A DNA stretch of 55,618 nt. It comes from Mitsuokella jalaludinii DSM 13811 (GTDB lineage: Bacteria > Bacillota > Negativicutes > Selenomonadales > Selenomonadaceae). The stretch is taken from NCBI RefSeq assembly GCF_000702905.1, contig NZ_JNKR01000016.1:1-55618 (forward strand). Reading direction: 5' to 3'. Of this stretch, positions 33,421-43,918 are shown in pieces. Within the stretch, counting starts at the first letter, position 1; each line of letters opens with the position of its first letter. The translations under genes and the position numbers were made by a program. The notes under the pieces were generated by a model that was not told the origin of the DNA, searched no databases, and saw only the letters and a list, made by a program, of their open reading frames with translations.

Positions 33421-34788
33421 TTATTTATCCGAAGAAGGCTGTGCGGCCTTTTTGTGGCGGTTCATGTACTTGTTCGTCTCAGCGACGATGACGCCGGAGA
33501 GGGCAATCAATGCGATGAGGTTCGGGATGGCCATGAGGCCGTTGACGATATCGGCGAGGATCCAGATGGCCTCGAGTTTGAGGAAGGCACCGGATGCGAT
33601 CAGCGCTATGAAGATCAGGCGGTACGGCAGGACGCCCTTGTTGCCGAAGAGGTAGATGCAGGCGCGCTCGCCGTAGTAGTTCCAGCCGAGGATCGTCGTG
33701 AAGGCGAAGAGAACGAGGGCAATCGTCAGGAGCTGGCTGCCGAAGAAGCCGTACGCGCTGGCGAAGGCAGCGCTCGTCATCGCCGCGCCGGCGGCATCGC
33801 CCTGCCAGACACCCGTTATGACGAGGGCGAGGCCCGTCATGGAGCAGATAATGATCGTGTCGATGAAGGTACCCGTCATCGAGATCAGGCCCTGTTCAGC
33901 CGGCCACTTCGTCTTGGCGGCAGCGGCGGCAATCGGCGCCGAGCCGAGGCCGGACTCATTGGAGAAGACGCCGCGCGCGACGCCGTTCTGCATGGCCATC
34001 ATGACGGTCGAGCCGGCGAAGCCGCCGGCAGCGGCGGCGCCCGTGAAGGCATCGTTGATGATCATGGCGATGGCAGCCGGGACCTGATCGAGGTTGAGGA
34101 TGATGAGGCCAAGGCTGATGGCGACGTACGTCAGGGCCATGAACGGCACGATGCCGGAGGCGACCTTGGCGATGCTCTGCAGGCCGCCGAGCGTGATGGC
34201 GGCGATGAAGACGGTCAGGATGACGTCTGTCGCGATCTTCGGGAAGCCGAAGGAGATCTGCATGCTGTCGACGATGGCGTTGACCTGCGGGAAGGTGCCG
34301 ATGCCGAAGTAGGCGACGCCGATGCAGGCGAGCGCGAAGAACGTCGCGAGCGGCTTCCACTTCTCGCCCATGCCGTTGCGGATGTAGAACATCGGGCCGC
34401 CGGCAATCTCGCCTTTCTCGTCGATGGAGCGGAACTTGACGGCCAGGAGGCCTTCCGAGTATTTCGTGGCCATGCCGAAGAAGGCAGCGACCCACATCCA
34501 GAAGATGGCGCCAGGGCCGCCGACCTTGACAGCCGTGGCGACGCCGACGATGTTGCCCGTGCCGACCGTGGCGGCGAGGGCGACGCAGAGCGCCTTGAAG
34601 CTTGAGACATCACCGCGGCCGTTGTTCTGGGCCTTGAAGATCAGCCTGAGCGCCTTCGGCAGGCGGAAGACCTGCAGGAGCTTCAGGCGGATGGTCAGAT
34701 AGATGCCCGTGCCGACGAGCAGCGTGATGAGCGGCGGACCCCACATGAAGGAGTCGATGGCATTGAGTATGGGGATGAATGATTCCAT
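33421..34788 (-). CDS. alanine/glycine:cation symporter (AGCS)
   Basis: 455 residues, about eleven membrane helices. The family signature ATVGTGNIVGVATAV (residues 73-87) and GPGAIFWMWVAAFFGMATKYSE follow at once, with FSNESGLGSAPIAAAAA in the middle and LGWNYYGERACIYLFG later, all characteristic of AGCS (sodium:alanine/glycine symporters such as AgcS/AlsT). It carries amino acids inward with Na+. Monocistronic, with its own terminator. The 306 bp between it and eno hold the divergent promoters and nothing else seen. Confidence 0.92.
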   Translation of the reverse strand: MESFIPILNAIDSFMWGPPLITLLVGTGIYLTIRLKLLQVFRLPKALRLIFKAQNNGRGDVSSFKALCVALAATVGTGNIVGVATAVKVGGPGAIFWMWVAAFFGMATKYSEGLLAVKFRSIDEKGEIAGGPMFYIRNGMGEKWKPLATFFALACIGVAYFGIGTFPQVNAIVDSMQISFGFPKIATDVILTVFIAAITLGGLQSIAKVASGIVPFMALTYVAISLGLIILNLDQVPAAIAMIINDAFTGAAAAGGFAGSTVMMAMQNGVARGVFSNESGLGSAPIAAAAAKTKWPAEQGLISMTGTFIDTIIICSMTGLALVITGVWQGDAAGAAMTSAAFASAYGFFGSQLLTIALVLFAFTTILGWNYYGERACIYLFGNKGVLPYRLIFIALIASGAFLKLEAIWILADIVNGLMAIPNLIALIALSGVIVAETNKYMNRHKKAAQPSSDK

Positions 34789-35026
34789 AATAGCCTCCTA
34801 GTCGTTTTGTGTCCTCGATATGTGTACAGTTGTATGTAACAGACTCTATAATACCATAGAAAAGGACATTTGTCTCGTATTTTCGAGAAAAAATATATAG
34901 AACGAGGAAAAAATTTCAATAAAGTGCATACCGCATAATTTTTCTTAGCGTTCTGTCGCATTTGTGACAGAACACAGCGATGCTCGTTCCTTATAATAAA
35001 GGCGAAGAAAAAAGTGACGGTCACTA

Positions 35027-36396
<1,370 letters not shown>

Positions 36397-36410
36397 GGTG
36401 TAGTACTACT

Positions 36411-36611
36411 CGCACGAAGGGGCAGGGGGGACAGCGCTGCGCGGCGGCAATCTGCTAAATCGATTTTTTCCCTTTCAATGCATCCTGACAAAAGAGCGAA
36501 ACGCGCTTCGCTTGGACGATGCTCTTTTGCCAGGGTCTTGGTGGGGAAAAAATCGATTCTTCACGCAGATTGCCAAACGCTTCGCTTATGTCCACCCTGC
36601 CCCTTCGTGCG
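36411..36611 (+). repeat. structured intergenic element, family I, copy C
   Basis: 201 bp: CGCACGAAGGGGCAGGG (36411-36427) pairs perfectly with 36595-36611; GGCAATCTGC (36446-36455) with GCAGATTGCC (36565-36574); AATCGATTTTTTCCC (36458-36472) with 36544-36558; CCTG with CAGG; CAAAAGAGC (36489-36497) with GCTCTTTTG (36521-36529). The apical loop holds the same 21-mer as copy A (36499-36519 against 25117-25137, identical), while the stems are unrelated in sequence. Confidence 0.82.
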
Positions 36612-36701
36612 GAAGCTGCTATATCCAATCTTCGCGATGGCAAGTCACTGGAATGGCGGTTCGCAGGCAGTATCGTCTTGCGGCGCTGCTCTGGCGTTTG
36701 A

Positions 36702-36880
36702 GCGCAGGGAGGTATTTCGCCTGCAAGAGCGGAGCGATTTGCCCGAAGGGCTGTGCCCTGACCAAAAGCAGCTTAGCATGCGATGTCGGAACGCCGTGGC
36801 AGGCGGCGAGGCGGCCTCTATGGGAGGCCTGTCATAGGGCACATTCAGCGGAGCGATGAAGCCGAAATACCTCCCTGCGC
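36702..36880 (+). repeat. structured intergenic element, family II, copy D
   Basis: 179 bp framed by an 18-bp perfect inverted repeat (GCGCAGGGAGGTATTTCG at 36702-36719, complement at 36863-36880). Inner stem TGTGCCCT/AGGGCACA. Shares with copy E the blocks GTATTTCGCCTGCA, GAGCG.AG.GA, CGATGTC, AGGCGGCGA and GGAGCGA.GAAGCCGAAATAC. With copy C it fills the gap 36397-36963, where no gene is seen. Confidence 0.8.
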
Positions 36881-36894
36881 GCTCATTTTTGCGA

Positions 36895-36942
36895 AAAAGC
36901 GGTAAGCCGCAAGTTCATAGATACTTGCAGCTTACCGCTTTT
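36895..36942 (-). terminator. terminator of MutS-like gene
   Basis: AAAAGCGGTAAGC pairs with GCTTACCGCTTTT, with an inner CAAGT/ACTTG stem; T run on the minus strand. Confidence 0.85.
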
Positions 36943-36963
36943 GTGATGCGATTCTCCTGTGTT

Positions 36964-38733
36964 TCAGGAGAGTATGCCGGCCATCTTGAGCAGGTAGCGG
37001 GCGTTGGTGGTGTGGCAGCGGCCGGGGCGGATCTTGAAGTCGAAGTGGATCTTGTCATCCTGGTACGACTCTTCGAAGTGGAAGTTCTCGATGGGCAGGC
37101 CATTTGGCGACTGGAGGTCGCAGAGCTCGAAGTCGTGGGTGGTGACGAGGGTGATGCACCAGTCGCGCGTGAGGCGCTTGATGGCTTCGGCGGCTCCTGT
37201 GATGCGGTCGGCGGAGTTCGTGCCCTTGAAGATCTCGTCGATGCATAGCAAGAGCGGCCGCTCTTCCTGGCTGGCCTCGACCATCTGGCGGATGCGCAGG
37301 ATTTCGGCGTAGAAGGTCGAGATGCCGCGCGAGAGGTCGTCGCTGACGTGGATGGAGGTGTAGACCGCCATCGGCGTCAAGGCAAAGGCTTTGGCGCAGA
37401 CGGGGGCGCCGGCGTAGGCGAGGATAGCGGAGGTGGCAAGCGTGCGCATGTACGTCGTCTTGCCGCTCATGTTCGAGCCCGTGATGATGCAGGTGCCGGC
37501 CTGGAAGGCGGCGTCGTTCGGCACGGCCTTTGCTTCTTCAATTAGCAGCGGTGTCACGGCATGTGCATCGAGGTCCGGGTTGCCGGCGTGCAGTTTGGGC
37601 CAGCAGAAGGTTTCGCGCGTGAGCGCGGGCGTGGCGAGGGAGAGCAGGGCTTCGACTTCGGCCCAGGATGCGAGGTGGCGGCGCAACTGGCGGCCGTACT
37701 GTTCCTTCCAGGCGAAGGCGCGCGCCGTGCAGTGGAGATCATAGAGGCAGGCGGCGTTGGCCACGAGAAAGAAGAAGATGTTGCGCCGCATGGCGGCGAG
37801 GTCGGCGAGCCCCGCAAGGTGGTGCAGTCCCTCTGAGGCGCGCTGCTCGCGCATGTTCTTCTGGATGGTGAGCAGCAGCGGACTCTTGTAGTCTGCCGCT
37901 TCCATCTTGGCGAGCAGCTGCTCGTAGACGCTGAGTTCCTGCGGCAGTGCCATGAGCGGGGCGAGCAAGGCTTGGCTGCGGCGCAGCAGCAGGAAGGTGA
38001 GCAGCAGCTGCAGCGAGAAGAGCAGGCCCGGCACGGTGATGTCCAGCTGGCCTGCGAGGGAGAGCGCGAGCGCGATGAAGGAGAGGCCCGGCAGCAGGTA
38101 GGAGAGCAGGCGCAGGGCTGTGCTCTTCCTGACGTTATCCTGCTCGAGCATCGTGCAGAAATCCGAGAGGTCGGTGCCGAGCGGCAGCAGGTGGCTGCGG
38201 GCCTCGAGGACCAGGAGCTCCTGTGGAGACTCGCTGAGCTCGCGGACGGCTTGCTGGCGCAGCAGGATTGCGTCGGTGGACTCGGGGAAGGGGGAGAGCC
38301 AGCTGGCGAGCTTTTGGCGGCCGGCTTTTGTCCGCGCAGACGTGAGATACTGATAGAGAGAGGCGCGGCCTAGGATGGGCAGGTCGGCTTCCAGTGGGCG
38401 GTCTTCACGCATGAGGTCGTGGCCGTCGTCTGCGAAGCCGCGCCACTTGCCCGACTTTCGGTCGAGGAAGGACTGCACGCAGCCGAGATGGCTCTCCGTC
38501 AAGAGCTTTTCGAAGGAGGCCTGCTGGTGGCGGCGGACGAGCAGCAGGAAGGCGGCGAGCAGCAGGACGCCGAGGAGTGTGCCGAGGCGGTGCCCGTCAA
38601 AGCCCGCGGCAAAGGCGAAGATCATGGCGAGGAAGGAAGCGCTGCGCAGCAGCACGAGGCGCTGCAGGCGCTGCTTCTGCTGCCCGATGGCCTGCAGGTC
38701 GCGCTGCTGCAGTTCGTGGAAATCAATCATCAT
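36964..38733 (-). CDS. membrane-anchored MutS-family ATPase
   Basis: 589 residues. Two hydrophobic helices near 30-65 and two more near 215-255, then a MutS lever/clamp-like helical part and a C-terminal MutS ABC-type ATPase: Walker A GSNMSGKTT (about 419-427), signature-like DDLSRGISTFYAE, Walker B LLLCIDEIFKGTN (about 495), and the His switch TTHD. The mismatch-reading N-terminal domains of true MutS are absent. Such membrane MutS-like proteins are common in Firmicutes and Bacteroidetes, with no known role; mismatch repair should not be assumed. AGGTGA precedes the ATG. It is divergent from the small coiled-coil gene at 38880. Confidence 0.8.
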   Translation of the reverse strand: MMIDFHELQQRDLQAIGQQKQRLQRLVLLRSASFLAMIFAFAAGFDGHRLGTLLGVLLLAAFLLLVRRHQQASFEKLLTESHLGCVQSFLDRKSGKWRGFADDGHDLMREDRPLEADLPILGRASLYQYLTSARTKAGRQKLASWLSPFPESTDAILLRQQAVRELSESPQELLVLEARSHLLPLGTDLSDFCTMLEQDNVRKSTALRLLSYLLPGLSFIALALSLAGQLDITVPGLLFSLQLLLTFLLLRRSQALLAPLMALPQELSVYEQLLAKMEAADYKSPLLLTIQKNMREQRASEGLHHLAGLADLAAMRRNIFFFLVANAACLYDLHCTARAFAWKEQYGRQLRRHLASWAEVEALLSLATPALTRETFCWPKLHAGNPDLDAHAVTPLLIEEAKAVPNDAAFQAGTCIITGSNMSGKTTYMRTLATSAILAYAGAPVCAKAFALTPMAVYTSIHVSDDLSRGISTFYAEILRIRQMVEASQEERPLLLCIDEIFKGTNSADRITGAAEAIKRLTRDWCITLVTTHDFELCDLQSPNGLPIENFHFEESYQDDKIHFDFKIRPGRCHTTNARYLLKMAGILS

Positions 38734-38814
38734 ATCACCTCATGTTCTGGATTCTTTGTACATTGACTCCAGTATACCATGATTTGCTGGGGAAAATCTG
38801 ACCGGCCTTCTCGA

Positions 38815-38843
38815 TTGTCGGCGCCTTTATTTTCCTGTATAAT
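38815..38843 (+). promoter_or_regulatory. promoter of small coiled-coil protein gene
   Basis: TTGTCG (38815-38820), 17 bp, TATAAT (38838-38843). The divergent MutS-like gene has an extended -10 TGGTATACT on the other strand around 38772-38780. Confidence 0.65.
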
Positions 38844-38879
38844 AGGGAACAAGAGCAAATCACGAAAGGAAGTCATACT

Positions 38880-39053
38880 ATGGCAGAGAATGAAGCCGTC
38901 CGGCGCCTGCAGGCCAGCATCGACCTGCTCAAGGAGCGCATGCGCATCGACTCGAATGACCTCGAGTACGAGTCGCACCTGCGCCAGAAGCGCCAGCTGC
39001 AGCGCATCCTGGACCGCCTGCTGGCAAAAGAAGCGGCGGAAAAGAAGCTCTGA
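38880..39053 (+). CDS. small helical protein of unknown function
   Basis: 57 residues, highly charged, predicted to be one long coiled coil broken once (RRLQASIDLLKERMRI, then HLRQKRQLQRILDRLL). Not recognised. AAAGGAAG seven bases before the ATG, GC-rich third positions and the good promoter upstream support it as a real gene. Confidence 0.7.
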   Translation: MAENEAVRRLQASIDLLKERMRIDSNDLEYESHLRQKRQLQRILDRLLAKEAAEKKL

Positions 39054-39159
39054 CGTCTTGCCGCGTCTCGTGGGATTTCCATTTTTTCAGGAAGTATTCA
39101 GCATGGTTCGATAAAATGTAAACATCAAAAAGTCAAAGATAAAAGAGAGGATGACATAT

Positions 39160-39438
39160 ATGTCAAAGCGCATGACGATGGATGAGGTACTCAAGGAATA
39201 CGGCGTCCCGCAGATCAAGCTCGATATCCACGCGACGCGCAGTGAGCTCTTGAAGCTCCGCGAGAAGCTCATGGCCATCCGCGACCTGTCGGGCGGCAAG
39301 GAGCAGGGCTACCTCGATATCGACTGCAAGCTCTACATCGATGTCGACGACATCGACCGCTATCTGTCGGGCGAGCTCGACACGATCGGCGAGATCTACG
39401 CCTTCCCGGAGGACATCAAGTCGTACCGGGAAGAGTGA
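39160..39438 (+). CDS. small acidic protein of unknown function
   Basis: 92 residues, no membrane segment: SKRMTMDEVLKEYGVPQIKL, a Leu/Arg-rich helix, then an acidic stretch with DIDCKLYIDVDDIDRYLSGE. Not recognised. GAGAGG lies nine bases before the ATG at 39160; the in-frame ATG at 39151 is too close to it. It stands between two other small genes of the same direction and codon use. Confidence 0.65.
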   Translation: MSKRMTMDEVLKEYGVPQIKLDIHATRSELLKLREKLMAIRDLSGGKEQGYLDIDCKLYIDVDDIDRYLSGELDTIGEIYAFPEDIKSYREE

Positions 39439-39489
39439 TGGATACAGAAGACATTTTGTATTTTTGTTTGATATAAAGGAGAATCGTTG

Positions 39490-40161
39490 ATGAATATCAA
39501 GAAGACACTGTCAGCTCTCATGGTCGGTGCCATGGTTCTTTCCGCTGCACCGGTCCTGCCCGCTTCTGCGTCCTTCGTGAGCACGGCCTATGCGGCCAAG
39601 GGCGGCGCGAAGATGAGCATCCCGAAATCGGCTCCGGCGCCGAAGGCTCCGGCCGCTGGCGCGACGAATAATGCTAATACGAGCAAGTCAGTCTCGGGCA
39701 ATGGCTCTTCGTATGCGCCGTCCAAGGACGCCAAGAGCCTCGACAAGAATGCGCCGGCCGCGAATGCGAAGTCGAATGCGGCCGCCGCTAACGCGAACAC
39801 GCAGAGCTCGAGCCGCCTCGGCAGCATCATGCGCGGCATCGGCATCTTTGCGGGCGGCATGCTGCTCGGCTCGATGCTCTCGCACCTCTTCGGCATGGGC
39901 AGCGGCATGTTCGCCGACATCCTGGGCCTCTTGATGAACGGCCTGCTGATCGTCGTCGCCATCATGGCCGTGCGCTGGCTCTGGAACAAGTTCCGCGGCA
40001 ATAAGACGAGCGCTAGCAGCCCGCGCGATCACCGCCAGGACCTTGAGATGCGCCAGCAGCCGATGGACAGCCAGCAGATGCGCACGCCAATCCAAGATAT
40101 CAAGCCGCGCGGCAACGACTACGAGCCGAAGTCCACGGCTGACCGCTACCGCAATCGCTGA
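39490..40161 (+). CDS. secreted or inner-membrane protein, Tim44-like N-terminal organisation
   Basis: 223 residues: a signal peptide (NIKKTLSALMVGAMVLSAAP), a long Ala/Ser/Asn/Lys-rich low-complexity stretch (about 38-105), then two hydrophobic helices with Gly and Met (GIGIFAGGMLLGSMLSHLFG, and LLMNGLLIVVAIMAVRWLW), and a polar Gln/Arg tail. The Gly-rich double helix resembles bacterial Tim44-domain proteins, but the Tim44 domain itself is missing. Function unknown. AAGGAG precedes the ATG at 39490. Confidence 0.6.
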   Translation: MNIKKTLSALMVGAMVLSAAPVLPASASFVSTAYAAKGGAKMSIPKSAPAPKAPAAGATNNANTSKSVSGNGSSYAPSKDAKSLDKNAPAANAKSNAAAANANTQSSSRLGSIMRGIGIFAGGMLLGSMLSHLFGMGSGMFADILGLLMNGLLIVVAIMAVRWLWNKFRGNKTSASSPRDHRQDLEMRQQPMDSQQMRTPIQDIKPRGNDYEPKSTADRYRNR

Positions 40162-40196
40162 TATATCGTTCCTACGCATAGAAAGAAGTGTATCTC

Positions 40197-40853
40197 ATGC
40201 CCAAAACATCCACACTTGCGAAGGTCGATGACCTCATCGCACGTTATCCTGCCCTCTCCGTTTGCCGCGATGACCTCATCGAGGCCGTCAAGGCCATCTG
40301 CGAGAGCTATGCAGCCGGCCACAAGCTCATCGCCTGCGGCAACGGCGGCAGCGCTTCAGACGCCGAGCACATCGTCGGCGAACTCATGAAGGGCTTCCTG
40401 CTGCCGCGCAAGCTCGATGACGATATGGAAGCGAAGATGCGTGCCGTCTGCCCGGAGGAGGCGGATTACTTCATGGAGAACCTGCAGGGCGCGCTGCCGG
40501 CTCTCTCGATGGTCAACCAGGTCGCGCTCAACACGGCCTTTGCCAACGACCAGGCACCGGACCTCTCCTTTGCCCAGCAGCTCCTGGGCATGGGCGACGC
40601 GGGCGATGTCCTGCTCGCCATCTCGACGTCGGGCAACTCGACGAACGTCATCTACGCCCTGCAGATGGCCAAGGTCAAGGGCGTCCGCACGATCGCGCTG
40701 ACGGGCAAATCGGGCGGCAAGATCAAGAGCCGCGGCCTCGCGGACATCACGATCTGTGTGCCGGACGATGAGACGTTCCGCATCCAGGAACTCCACCTGC
40801 CGGTTTACCACATGCTCTGCATCGCCGCAGAGAACGAATTCTTCGGCGACTGA
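40197..40853 (+). CDS. gmhA: phosphoheptose isomerase
   Basis: 218 residues, one SIS domain. Converts sedoheptulose-7-phosphate to D-glycero-D-manno-heptose-7-phosphate, first step to the LPS inner-core heptose. ACGNGGSASDAEHIVGEL is the GmhA signature; STSGNSTNV and the catalytic His/Glu region FRIQELHLPVYHMLC follow. The insertion MENLQGALPALSMVNQVALN is also seen in GmhA-type enzymes. I chose the ATG at 40197 over a GTG at 40188. The other heptose genes are not in the window. It supports an LPS-containing outer membrane. Confidence 0.88.
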   Translation: MPKTSTLAKVDDLIARYPALSVCRDDLIEAVKAICESYAAGHKLIACGNGGSASDAEHIVGELMKGFLLPRKLDDDMEAKMRAVCPEEADYFMENLQGALPALSMVNQVALNTAFANDQAPDLSFAQQLLGMGDAGDVLLAISTSGNSTNVIYALQMAKVKGVRTIALTGKSGGKIKSRGLADITICVPDDETFRIQELHLPVYHMLCIAAENEFFGD

Positions 40854-40865
40854 CAAGCGCCATGC

Positions 40866-40902
40866 GCCCTGTTTCCCGCTATTCGGGGAGCAGGGCTTTT
40901 TT
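40866..40902 (+). terminator. gmhA terminator
   Basis: GCCCTG-TTCCC pairs with CGGGGA-CAGGGC (small bulges), followed by six T residues. Confidence 0.8.
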
Positions 40903-40956
40903 GCGTGACCGGCTCAGCCATGTGGTGCTATGATAGAGGGAAAAGGGGGAATCTAC

Positions 40957-41706
40957 ATGCTGACCGCTTATCTCGTGGGCTTCGAGGCTCATCTGGCACC
41001 AGCCTTTGTCATCTTCTTCTCGGCCGTCCTGCAGTCTATCACAGGCTTTGGCCTCGTCATCGTGGCGGCTCCACTGCTGATGATCTTCTACGATCCGAAG
41101 CTCACCGTGCCGATCATGCTGCTCCTGGCCTGCTGTGCCAATTTCTGCCAGGGCCTCTTTGCGCTGCGCACGGCGAATCTCAGGCTTGTCTTCTGGCTCT
41201 ACCTCGGCGTGCTCTGCGGCCAGCCGCTCGGCTTCTGGGCCTTCGACCACGCCTCGAGCGCGATGCTCAAGGTCTTCATCAGCGCCATCGTGCTCTTCTC
41301 GCTCGGCACGATGCAGGCCTTTCACCTGCGCATCCGCGAGCGCCCGCGCAACTCGTGGATCACGGGCATCTTCTCGGGTTTCACATCCATCACGGCCGGC
41401 ATGGGCGGTCCGCCGTTTCTCATTTACCTGGCCCACAGCAGGATGACCGTCGAAGTCATGCGGGCGACCTGCTTCGTATTCTTCTTCCTCTGCAATGTGA
41501 CTTCCCTGACGAGCTATGAGCTCGGCGGCTTGCCGATTGCGCCGGCCCTCGGCGAGTGCATCTATCTGCTGCCGGCGCTCGTGCTGGGCATCCTCATCGG
41601 CCACGCCATCTTCGCCTACGTGCCCAAGGCGCTCATCCGCCGGCTGATCTTTGTCCTGCTCTACATCACCTGCCTCTACACGATCCTCTCGGTACTTGTA
41701 CATTGA
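40957..41706 (+). CDS. TauE/SafE-family permease
   Basis: 249 residues, seven to eight membrane helices, two homologous halves: QSITGFGLVIVAAPLLMIF in the first and GFTSITAGMGGPPFLIYLA in the second, the paired signature of the TauE/SafE (DUF81) family. Members export sulfite, sulfoacetate or related anions; the substrate here is unknown. I chose the ATG at 40957 with AAAAGGGGG upstream. Monocistronic. Confidence 0.85.
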   Translation: MLTAYLVGFEAHLAPAFVIFFSAVLQSITGFGLVIVAAPLLMIFYDPKLTVPIMLLLACCANFCQGLFALRTANLRLVFWLYLGVLCGQPLGFWAFDHASSAMLKVFISAIVLFSLGTMQAFHLRIRERPRNSWITGIFSGFTSITAGMGGPPFLIYLAHSRMTVEVMRATCFVFFFLCNVTSLTSYELGGLPIAPALGECIYLLPALVLGILIGHAIFAYVPKALIRRLIFVLLYITCLYTILSVLVH

Positions 41707-41733
41707 ATACATTCCTGTCATCAGAAAATTTGA

Positions 41734-41818
41734 TTTACATTGTCAAATATTATGATATAATAGACTTTGTGTTTGTACGCCCTAGACGTACAAACATAAT
41801 TTACCGGACACGTTCCGG
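41734..41818 (+). promoter_or_regulatory. OPT transporter promoter and operator-like palindromes
   Basis: TTTACA (41734-41739), 16 bp, extended -10 TGATATAAT with TATAAT at 41756-41761. Just downstream GTTTGTACG (41771-41779) and CGTACAAAC (41787-41795) form a perfect 9-bp inverted repeat, and CCGGA/TCCGG follows at 41804-41818. The first covers the start site and is a likely repressor site. Confidence 0.7.
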
Positions 41819-41834
41819 ATAAGGAGCTATTTAC

Positions 41835-43865
41835 ATGAAACAGGAAGAAAATGAGTTCATGCGGCACGAATTGCGGCTGCCGGAGCTCACGGTCCGCGGC
41901 ATGCTGCTCGGTGCTCTCTTGACGGTCATCTTCACGGCATCGAACGTCTACCTCGGACTCAAGGTCGGACTGACCTTTTCGTCGGCCATCCCGGCAGCTG
42001 TCATCTCGATGGCTGTGCTCAAGATGGCCAAGAACTCGAACATCCTCGAGAACAACATGGTGCAGACGCAGGCATCGGCCGCTGGCACGCTGTCTGCCAT
42101 CATCTTCATCATTCCGGGCATGCTGATGATCGGCTACTGGCAGGGCTTCGAGTTCTGGCAGACATTGCTTGTCTCGGCCTGCGGCGGCTGTCTCGGCGTG
42201 CTCTTCACGATCCCGCTGCGCCGCGCGATGGTCGTGCACAGCGACCTCGCCTACCCGGAGGGCGTCGCAGCGGCTGAGATCCTCAAGGTCGGCAGCCACG
42301 AAAAGTCGGCCAAGGAGTCGAAGGGCGGTTCGGGCATCAAGGAGATCGGCGCGGGCGGCGTGCTCGCCGGTGTCATCGCCTTCTGCACGAATGCCCTGCA
42401 GGTGCTCGGCTCGGAGCTCTCGCTCTGGATACCGGTCGGCCGCGGCATGACGCAGCTGCCGCTCGGTTACTCAACGGCACTCGTCGGCGCTGGCTACCTC
42501 ATCGGCATTGCGGCGGGCCTCTCGATGCTCGTCGGCATCCTTATTGCCTGGGCCGGCTTTGTGCCGTACTACACGATCACAGGGGCGCTTCCGGACGGCA
42601 TGACGATGCAGAAGTTTGCGGGCACGGTCTACCAGGAGCGCGTCCGCCTCATCGGTGCCGGCGCCATGGGCGTCGCGGCCGTCTGGACGCTCATCATGCT
42701 CGCGAAGCCGGTCGTCGACGGTGTCAAGGAGTCGCTGGCTGCCATGCATGCGCCGGACTCGGATAAGGGCAAGCATCGCATGGACATCGATATGAGCGTC
42801 CAGAGCATCGCAATGGTCTTCAGTGTGACGGTCATGGGGCTCCTGGGCATCTTCTATGCATTTGTCAGCCCGGAGGGCCTGCCGGTTTCGGAGAACCTGA
42901 CGTTCACACTCGTCGGCGTCGGCGTTGCCATCCTCATGGGCTTCTTCGTGGCCGCTGCCTGCGCCTACATGGCCGGCCTCGTCGGCACGAGCTCGAGCCC
43001 GATCTCGGGCATCGGCATCCTCGCCATCATCGTGGCCTCGCTCGTCATGTACGCGCTCTGCTCGTCCTTCGGCATCTTCTCCATGCCGGGTGGTGAGAAG
43101 TTCGCGACGGCTACGGCCATCTTCACGACATCCATCATCATGGCGATTGCCTGCATCTCGAACGACAACATGCAGGACCTCAAGACAGGCTATCTCGTCG
43201 GCGCTACGCCGTGGCGCCAGCAGGTCGCCCTGCTGCTCGGCTGTGTCGTCGGCGCGCTCGTCATCGCGCCGGTCCTCAATCTGCTCTACGAGGCGTACGG
43301 CTTCCCGGGCGCCCTGCCGCGTCCTGACATGGACCCGTCGCAGGCACTCGCCGCTCCGCAGGCAGCCCTGATGACGACAATCGCACAGGGCATCTTCTCG
43401 AGTACGCTGGCTTGGGAGTACATCTACATGGGCCTCGGCCTCGGCGTCATCCTCGTTGTCGTCGACCAGCTGCTCAAGCGCACGACGCGCAACCTCTGCC
43501 TGCCGCCGCTCGCCGTCGGCATGGGCATCTACCTGCCGCCTTCCGTGCAGACCCCGCTCGTCGTCGGTGCCGTTCTCGGCTACCTGCTGCGCAAGCACAT
43601 GAAGGAGAAGCACGGTGAGGAAGAGGCAAAGGCTGGATTCCGCCGCGGCACCTTGTTCGCCTCGGGCCTCATCGTCGGCGAGTCCATCGTCGGTGTCGTG
43701 CTCGCCGGTGTCATCGTCGCGTCTGTCACGAACGGCGGCTCGGAAGCGCCGCTGGCCATCGTCGGCAAGGACTTCGCCGGCACGGCCGAATACCTCGGTT
43801 TGGCCGTCTTCGCTGCGTCGCTCGCAATCTTCTCCAAGATCGTGCTCGGCAGCAAGAAGGGCTGA
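41835..43865 (+). CDS. OPT-family oligopeptide transporter
   Basis: 676 residues with about fourteen to sixteen membrane helices. TVRGMLLGALLTVIFTASNVYLGLKVG at the N-terminus, NNMVQTQASAAGTLSAIIF and YPEGVAAAEILK are hallmarks of the prokaryotic OPT family (proton-driven peptide or metal-chelate uptake). KVGSHEKS begins a cytoplasmic loop. AAGGAG lies before the ATG. Monocistronic with its own promoter and terminator. Confidence 0.9.
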   Translation: MKQEENEFMRHELRLPELTVRGMLLGALLTVIFTASNVYLGLKVGLTFSSAIPAAVISMAVLKMAKNSNILENNMVQTQASAAGTLSAIIFIIPGMLMIGYWQGFEFWQTLLVSACGGCLGVLFTIPLRRAMVVHSDLAYPEGVAAAEILKVGSHEKSAKESKGGSGIKEIGAGGVLAGVIAFCTNALQVLGSELSLWIPVGRGMTQLPLGYSTALVGAGYLIGIAAGLSMLVGILIAWAGFVPYYTITGALPDGMTMQKFAGTVYQERVRLIGAGAMGVAAVWTLIMLAKPVVDGVKESLAAMHAPDSDKGKHRMDIDMSVQSIAMVFSVTVMGLLGIFYAFVSPEGLPVSENLTFTLVGVGVAILMGFFVAAACAYMAGLVGTSSSPISGIGILAIIVASLVMYALCSSFGIFSMPGGEKFATATAIFTTSIIMAIACISNDNMQDLKTGYLVGATPWRQQVALLLGCVVGALVIAPVLNLLYEAYGFPGALPRPDMDPSQALAAPQAALMTTIAQGIFSSTLAWEYIYMGLGLGVILVVVDQLLKRTTRNLCLPPLAVGMGIYLPPSVQTPLVVGAVLGYLLRKHMKEKHGEEEAKAGFRRGTLFASGLIVGESIVGVVLAGVIVASVTNGGSEAPLAIVGKDFAGTAEYLGLAVFAASLAIFSKIVLGSKKG

Positions 43866-43881
43866 TTGGCTCTCAAGCATG

Positions 43882-43918
43882 AAAAAGAGGCCATCACCAT
43901 GGGTGATGGCCTCTTTTT
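43882..43918 (+). terminator. OPT gene terminator
   Basis: AAAAAGAGGCCATCACC pairs perfectly with GGTGATGGCCTCTTTTT around ATG. Confidence 0.93.
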
